Part shown: positions 6,834 to 10,478 of the stretch, piece by piece | Layout of the letters: the number at the start of each line of letters is the position of its first letter | How positions within the stretch are numbered: position 1 is the first letter of the stretch | Assembly: GCA_030039695.1 (NCBI GenBank) | Contig: JASHVB010000576.1 | Coordinates: 1 to 10,478, forward strand | DNA length: 10,478 nt | DNA from: Acetobacteraceae bacterium | Lineage (GTDB): Bacteria > Pseudomonadota > Alphaproteobacteria > Acetobacterales > Acetobacteraceae | Direction: 5' to 3' | Notes under the pieces: generated by a model | Told to the model about the DNA's origin: nothing | The model's input: the letters and a program-made list of their open reading frames with translations, nothing else | Databases searched by the model: none | Translations under genes and position numbers: made by a program

Positions 6834-7835
6834 TCACGGCGCGCGCCGCTCCGCCAGCGTAGCGGCGAGCTCAATCGCAGCGATCAGGCTGGTCGGGTTG
6901 GCGATGCCCTTGCCGGCGATATCGTACGCCGTGCCGTGATCGGGTGAGGTGCGGATGATGGGCAGGCCGAGCGTCACGTTGACGCCGTGATCCATGTCCA
7001 GCGTCTTCAGCGGGATCAACGCCTGGTCGTGATACATGCAGATTGCAGCGTCGTAGCGCGCCCGGGCGGCGGCAGTGAACATCGTGTCGGGCGACCAGGG
7101 TCCGGACACGTCGCTGCCCTCAGCGCGTAGCACCGCGATTGCCGGCGCGATGATCATTTCCTCCTCTTTGCCCAATGCTCCTTGCTCACCCGCGTGCGGG
7201 TTGAGGCCGGAGACTGCCAAGCGCGGCTGCGCGATGCCGAAATCGCGACGCAGCGCGGCGTCGGTGGTACGCGCGGTCGCGATGATCTTTTCCGTGGTCA
7301 GCGTCGCCAGAGCGTCGCGCAGCGACACGTGCACCGTGACCGGCACGACGCGCAGGGACGGACTGGCAAGCATCATGATCTGCTCGCCGGGGACCCCGGT
7401 CAGCGCGGCAAGGAATTCAGTGTGGCCGGGGTACTCGAACCCGACGTCGTACAGGGCGGCCTTGTTGACTGGATTGGTCACCACGCCACCAACCACGCCA
7501 TGCAACGCCAGGCCCGTCGCGCGCTCGATCGAGGCGATCACCGCGCGAGCGTTGGCCTTATCGGGCTGGCCGGGGATGGCGGGAGCGGCGAGCCGCACCG
7601 GCAACACCGGCAGAGCTTCGCGGAATACATCGGCTACCACGGCAGCATCATCGACCACGCGGACGCTGACGTCGCAGTTGATTGCCCTGGCGAGTCCGGC
7701 GAGACGGTCGGGATCGTCGAGCACCACGAAACATTGCCGCCTGTTGCGCAGAGCGCGCCAGGCTCGTAACGAAATCTCCCCTCCGATGCCGGCGGGATCG
7801 CCCATGGTCACTGCGAGGGGGCGCATGGATGACAT
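6834..7835 (-). CDS. pdxA: 4-hydroxythreonine-4-phosphate dehydrogenase PdxA
   Basis: PdxA oxidises 4-phosphohydroxy-L-threonine with NAD(+), giving the unstable precursor that PdxJ condenses with deoxyxylulose 5-phosphate to pyridoxine phosphate (vitamin B6, DXP-dependent route). The 333-residue protein has the family length and all landmarks: [12 protein letters not shown] (10-21), [10 protein letters not shown] (119-128), YPGHTEFL (135-142), the three metal-binding histidines in VTVHVS (His169), LNPHAGE (His214) and MYHDQ (His269), and [20 protein letters not shown] (291-310). ATG 7835 is used; ATG 7826, three codons later, is an equally possible start, and neither has a clear ribosome-binding site. 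In many proteobacteria pdxA sits between surA and rsmA/ksgA; neither is next to it here. The gene appears intact and is isolated by gaps of 197 bp upstream and 335 bp downstream. Confidence 0.97.
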   Translation of the reverse strand: MSSMRPLAVTMGDPAGIGGEISLRAWRALRNRRQCFVVLDDPDRLAGLARAINCDVSVRVVDDAAVVADVFREALPVLPVRLAAPAIPGQPDKANARAVIASIERATGLALHGVVGGVVTNPVNKAALYDVGFEYPGHTEFLAALTGVPGEQIMMLASPSLRVVPVTVHVSLRDALATLTTEKIIATARTTDAALRRDFGIAQPRLAVSGLNPHAGEQGALGKEEEMIIAPAIAVLRAEGSDVSGPWSPDTMFTAAARARYDAAICMYHDQALIPLKTLDMDHGVNVTLGLPIIRTSPDHGTAYDIAGKGIANPTSLIAAIELAATLAERRAP

Positions 7836-7910
7836 CTTGTTCAGCTACGCGGTGCGCGTGCAACGCAGCTGTAATCCGTGAAGCCCCTGTCATCGCAAAC
7901 GTCACGAGGG

Positions 7911-7950
7911 GTGCGAAGATCATCCAGAAGCGCGTTCGTGATCTTCACGC
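7911..7950. repeat. Imperfect inverted repeat upstream of pdxA
   Basis: GAAGATCA (7915-7922) and TGATCTTC (7939-7946) are perfect inverted copies separated by 16 bp; extending the arms to 12 bp (7911-7922 and 7939-7950) keeps 10 of 12 positions matched. The arms lie about 75-125 bp before the pdxA start. Arm centres are 24 bp apart, somewhat more than two helical turns. It could be an operator for a dimeric regulator or an RNA stem; there is no T-run for a terminator. Confidence 0.45.
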
Positions 7951-7974
7951 CCTTCATGAACGATGTGAATGAAT

Positions 7975-8001
7975 CGGACCAAGCGGACCGCACGGACGTC
8001 A
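7975..8001. repeat. Three tandem 9-bp units (CGGACnnnn)
   Basis: CGGACCAAG, CGGACCGCA and CGGACGTCA follow one another without gaps. The first five bases are identical in all three units and the rest diverges. It lies between the lpd stop and the inverted repeat upstream of pdxA. Confidence 0.4.
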
Positions 8002-8035
8002 CCTCATCTGGTAGAAATCAGACAACCATCCCCGC

Positions 8036-9427
8036 TCAAATATGGATCGCACGGCCATCGACGGCCAGCGCGGCTTCCTTTACGGCTTCTTCCAGCGTCG
8101 GATGCGCATGGCAGGTGCGCGCGACATCCTCGGCGGACGCACCAAACTCCATCGCAGTGACGAGTTCCGCGATCAGCGTGCCGGCATCGGGACCGATGAT
8201 GTGCGCACCGAGAATCCGATCCGTCTGTTTGTCCGCAAGGACCTTCACGAAACCCTCGGTATCCCCGAGCGCGCGAGCCCGGCCGTTGGCGGTGAACGGA
8301 AACTTGCCGACCTTGTAGGTGATGCCTGCGGCCTTGAGTTCCTCCTCGGTCTGGCCGACGGCGGCGACTTCCGGCCAGGTGTAGACCACGCCGGGGATGG
8401 CGCCGTAGTTCACGTGGCCCGCTTGGCCGGCGAGGATTTCCGCGACCGCGACACCTTCGTCTTCTGCCTTGTGCGCCAGCATCGGGCCGGCGATCACATC
8501 GCCAATCGCGTAAATGCCCCGGACGTTGGTCGCGAAATGTGCGTCGGTCTTCACTCGGCCGCGTTCGTCGAGCGCGACGCCGGCCTCGGCGAGACCCAGG
8601 CCATCGGTGTACGGGCGGCGGCCAATCGACACCAGAACGATGTCAGCCTGCAGTGCTTCCGGGTTGCCGCCTGTGGCGGGTTCGAGCGTCAGGATGACGC
8701 CTTCGTTGCTCTTGCGTGCGGCGGTGACTTTCGTGCCGAGGCGGAATTTCAGGCCCTGCCGGCCAAGAACGCGCTGCAGGGATCGCGCGACCTCGCCATC
8801 CATTGTTGGGACGATGCGGTCCAGGAATTCCACGACGGTGACCTCGGCGCCGAGCCGGCGCCACACGCTGCCGAGTTCCAGGCCGATATAGCCGCCGCCG
8901 ATCACCACGAGATGGGTCGGGACCTTGTCGAGTTCGAGACCGCCAGTGGAGGAGACGATCTGGCGTTCATCCACGTCCACGTCGGCGAGCGGCACGCTGT
9001 CGCTGCCGGTGGCAATGACGATGTGTTTCGTGTCGTAGGTCGTGCCGTTCACCGCGACCTTCCCCGGGGCGGTGATGCGGCCGTCTCCTTTCAGCCATGT
9101 CACCTTGTTCTTGCGAAACAGAAATTCGACGCCTTTGACGTTGGCCGTGACGACCTCGGCCTTACGGGCTTGCATGCGGACGAGGTCGAGTTTGATCGAG
9201 TCGACTATCACGCCGTGATCAGCCAGAGCGTGACGCGTGTGATCGAATTCCTCGGACGATTGCAGCAGTGCTTTCGACGGGATGCAGCCGATATTGAGGC
9301 AGGTGCCACCCAGCGTCGCGCGTTTTTCCACGCACGCGACCTTCATGCCGAGCTGTGCCGCGCGGATCGCGCAAACGTAGCCGCCCGGGCCAGAGCCGAT
9401 CACGATAACGTCGAAGGATTCGCTCAT
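8036..9427 (-). CDS. lpd: Dihydrolipoyl dehydrogenase (E3 subunit), Lpd
   Basis: Lpd is the FAD enzyme that reoxidises dihydrolipoamide on E2 with NAD(+), here most likely for the 2-oxoglutarate dehydrogenase complex. The 463-residue protein is full length. It has the FAD-binding [12 protein letters not shown] (9-20), the redox-active disulfide in [16 protein letters not shown] (Cys43, Cys48), the NAD-binding [20 protein letters not shown] (174-193), the second FAD motif [20 protein letters not shown] (306-325), and the C-terminal dimerisation region with the catalytic His442-Glu447 pair in [12 protein letters not shown] 9427 was chosen because [16 protein letters not shown] matches family N-termini and GAGG lies five bases upstream; the open frame continues upstream only through repeat sequence. 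odhB is 159 bp upstream in the same direction, so the two are probably one operon interrupted by the palindromic repeat. Confidence 0.97.
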   Translation of the reverse strand: MSESFDVIVIGSGPGGYVCAIRAAQLGMKVACVEKRATLGGTCLNIGCIPSKALLQSSEEFDHTRHALADHGVIVDSIKLDLVRMQARKAEVVTANVKGVEFLFRKNKVTWLKGDGRITAPGKVAVNGTTYDTKHIVIATGSDSVPLADVDVDERQIVSSTGGLELDKVPTHLVVIGGGYIGLELGSVWRRLGAEVTVVEFLDRIVPTMDGEVARSLQRVLGRQGLKFRLGTKVTAARKSNEGVILTLEPATGGNPEALQADIVLVSIGRRPYTDGLGLAEAGVALDERGRVKTDAHFATNVRGIYAIGDVIAGPMLAHKAEDEGVAVAEILAGQAGHVNYGAIPGVVYTWPEVAAVGQTEEELKAAGITYKVGKFPFTANGRARALGDTEGFVKVLADKQTDRILGAHIIGPDAGTLIAELVTAMEFGASAEDVARTCHAHPTLEEAVKEAALAVDGRAIHI

Positions 9428-9432
9428 TCGGT

Positions 9433-9436
9433 CCTC
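9433..9436 (-). promoter_or_regulatory. Ribosome-binding site of lpd
   Basis: GAGG on the minus strand, followed by ACCGA and the ATG at 9427. It decides the start against a longer frame that reads into the repeat as far as 9502. Confidence 0.6.
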
Positions 9437-9446
9437 ACTGGCTTCA

Positions 9447-9582
9447 CCCCTCCTGCGTAGCGGGAGAGGTCGAGACACCAAAGCGTCGAAGGTGAGGGGC
9501 ATACGGCAGGGGCGCTGCGTTCGGCCGGTCTCTCACCATGTGGGCTTCGCGCGCCGAGCTCTCCCGTTCCGCGGGCAAGGGG
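9447..9582. repeat. REPIN-like palindromic element between odhB and lpd
   Basis: Two arms of about 50 bp are imperfect inverted copies around a centre of about 35 bp. Perfect blocks are CGGGAGAG (9461-9468) with CTCTCCCG (9559-9566) and GGTGAG (9491-9496) with CTCACC (9532-9537); the distance between the blocks is 22 bp in one arm and 21 bp in the other, and both outer ends carry CCCC/GGGG. The left arm end also folds alone: CCTCTCCCGC and GCAGGAGGGG form a 10-position stem around TAC with one mismatch and one wobble (9447-9469). Such paired CCCTCTCCCG-type repeats resemble REP doublets known from many proteobacterial genomes. It fills nearly the whole odhB-lpd gap. Whether it is repeated elsewhere in this genome cannot be seen here. 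Confidence 0.6.
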
Positions 9583-9586
9583 TATG

Positions 9587-10478
9587 CTACACATCCAGCA
9601 GCAGCCGGCGCGGATCTTCGACGCCTGCCTTCACGCGCACCAGAAACGACACCGCCTCCCGTCCGTCCACGATTCGGTGGTCGTACGACAGCGCCAGATA
9701 CATCATCGGCCGCACCTCGATCTTGCCATTCACAACGACCGGCCGGTCCTGGATCTTGTGCATCCCCAATATCGCCGACTGCGGCGGGTTCAGAATCGGA
9801 GTGGATAGCAGCGAGCCGTACACCCCGCCGTTGGTGATGCTGAACGTGCCGCCCGCCAGTTCCTCCAGCTTCAGTGCCCCGTCGCGCACGCGCTTGCCGA
9901 AATCGGCGATCGCCGCTTCCAGCTCTGCGAAGCTCATTCGATCCGCATCGCGGATCACCGGCACAACCAGCCCGCTTGGACCGCCAACGGCGATGCCCAT
10001 GTGAACGAAATTTTTGTAGACGATGTCCTCGCCGTCGATCTCGGCGTTCACGGCGGGGAATTCCTTCAACGCGACACAGCAGGCGCGCACGAAGAATGAC
10101 ATGAAGCCGAGGCGCACGCCGTTGTGCTTCTTCTCGAATGCCTCGCGGTATTCGGCGCGCAGCGCCATCACCACGGACATGTCCACCTCGTTGAAAGTAG
10201 TGAGCATCGCCGCGGTGTTCTGTGCCTCCTTCAGTCGCGCCGCTATCGTGCGACGCAGGCGGGTCATGCGCACGCGCTCCTCGCGCGGCTCGTCGACATG
10301 CGGCGGCTTCACAGCGGGTTGGACAGCCGCCGGCGGCGTGATGGGGTGCTCCAGGAACGCGAGCACGTCGCCTTTGGTGATGCGGCCATCCTTGCCGGTG
10401 CCTGGTGCGAGTTCTTCCGGAGCGAGACGATGTTCTTCAATCAGTTTCGCCGCGGCGGGCATCGCCATCGGCTGGGTC
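9587..10478 (-). CDS. odhB/sucB: Dihydrolipoamide succinyltransferase (E2 of 2-oxoglutarate dehydrogenase), 5' partial
   Basis: OdhB/SucB forms the core of the 2-oxoglutarate dehydrogenase complex and transfers the succinyl group from lipoamide to CoA in the TCA cycle. The frame is open to the right edge, so the N-terminal lipoyl domain is off the window; an ATG at 10468 is internal. The visible 296 residues start in the peripheral E3/E1-binding domain ([17 protein letters not shown] and [20 protein letters not shown], about residues 7-43), then a short proline/alanine linker, then the acyltransferase domain from about residue 65. That domain contains [31 protein letters not shown] and the active-site SYDHRIVDG (His267, Asp271 of the visible part), ending in [10 protein letters not shown]. 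The single domain order and the C-terminus fit OdhB better than pyruvate dehydrogenase E2, and the adjacent lpd supports this. sucA is expected just beyond the right edge. Confidence 0.95.
   Translation of the reverse strand, partial: TQPMAMPAAAKLIEEHRLAPEELAPGTGKDGRITKGDVLAFLEHPITPPAAVQPAVKPPHVDEPREERVRMTRLRRTIAARLKEAQNTAAMLTTFNEVDMSVVMALRAEYREAFEKKHNGVRLGFMSFFVRACCVALKEFPAVNAEIDGEDIVYKNFVHMGIAVGGPSGLVVPVIRDADRMSFAELEAAIADFGKRVRDGALKLEELAGGTFSITNGGVYGSLLSTPILNPPQSAILGMHKIQDRPVVVNGKIEVRPMMYLALSYDHRIVDGREAVSFLVRVKAGVEDPRRLLLDV

Larger units (their letters stand above)
7836..8035. other. Intergenic gap between lpd and pdxA, with likely pdxA control region
   Basis: These 200 bp carry no convincing gene. 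They are less GC-rich than their neighbours and contain an imperfect inverted repeat (7911-7950), an 8-bp palindrome TTCATGAA (7953-7960), and three tandem 9-bp units beginning CGGAC (7975-8001). The lpd transcript would end here and the pdxA promoter is expected here, but I cannot assign definite promoter boxes or a T-run terminator. Confidence 0.5.

Noticed and set aside
6629..6874. A minus-strand frame of 81 codons overlapping the pdxA end
   Set aside because: Its first part overlaps pdxA, the start would be TTG without a ribosome-binding site, and no motif is visible; kept only as a point in the gap finding.
7648..7923. A minus-strand frame of 91 codons beginning with ATG upstream of pdxA
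   Set aside because: About two thirds of it lies within pdxA in another frame and its composition (Arg/Ser-rich) looks like a shadow.
8042..9460. A 472-codon open frame on the + strand opposite lpd
   Set aside because: It is antisense to a fully convincing lpd gene, its product matches no family I know, and long antisense frames are expected where codon third positions are mostly G or C.
1..10478. Mobile element, defence system, CRISPR array or biosynthetic cluster
   Set aside because: Every sizeable coding frame belongs to a recognisable housekeeping, sensory or methyltransferase gene; no transposase, integrase, direct-repeat array or tRNA attachment site was seen.

Overview
This is a GC-rich chromosomal window. 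By eye, codon third positions are mostly G or C. Gene content and protein styles point to an alphaproteobacterium, perhaps Rhodospirillales- or Rhizobiales-like: a short TrmO, a SufE with the VPGCQSRVW motif, and an OdhB ending in [10 protein letters not shown] followed by its own Lpd. This taxonomic guess is inference. No phage, transposase, CRISPR array, rRNA or tRNA was recognised.

Layout. The left quarter (1-2573, + strand) is the 3' end of glnD, the nitrogen-status uridylyltransferase, with its first part off the window. Everything after it lies on the - strand. Reading leftward from the right edge, in transcription order: the 3' part of odhB/sucB (E2 of 2-oxoglutarate dehydrogenase, N-terminal lipoyl domain off the window); a 159-bp gap almost filled by an imperfect REPIN-like palindrome; lpd (E3); a 197-bp gap with an inverted repeat; pdxA (vitamin B6 synthesis); a 335-bp gap without a convincing gene; a membrane Cache-PAS histidine kinase; a stand-alone sufE; a 175-bp gap; trmO (tRNA t6A37 methylation); and an isoprenylcysteine-methyltransferase-like membrane protein. 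The last gene converges on glnD, and the two stop codons share one CTAG.

How the genes work together. odhB and lpd supply two subunits of the same TCA-cycle complex and are very likely co-transcribed, with sucA presumably just beyond the right edge. trmO and the ICMT-like gene are 7 bp apart and probably form an operon. sufE follows the kinase closely (about 36 bp) and may be co-transcribed, but no functional link is visible. The remaining genes are housekeeping or sensory genes without an evident shared pathway.

I do not see a convincing new biological system here. The points most worth a second look are the REPIN-like palindrome between odhB and lpd, the inverted repeat and 9-bp triplet repeat upstream of pdxA, the uncertain kinase N-terminus next to an unexplained 335-bp gap, and a possible 17-codon leader ORF before trmO.
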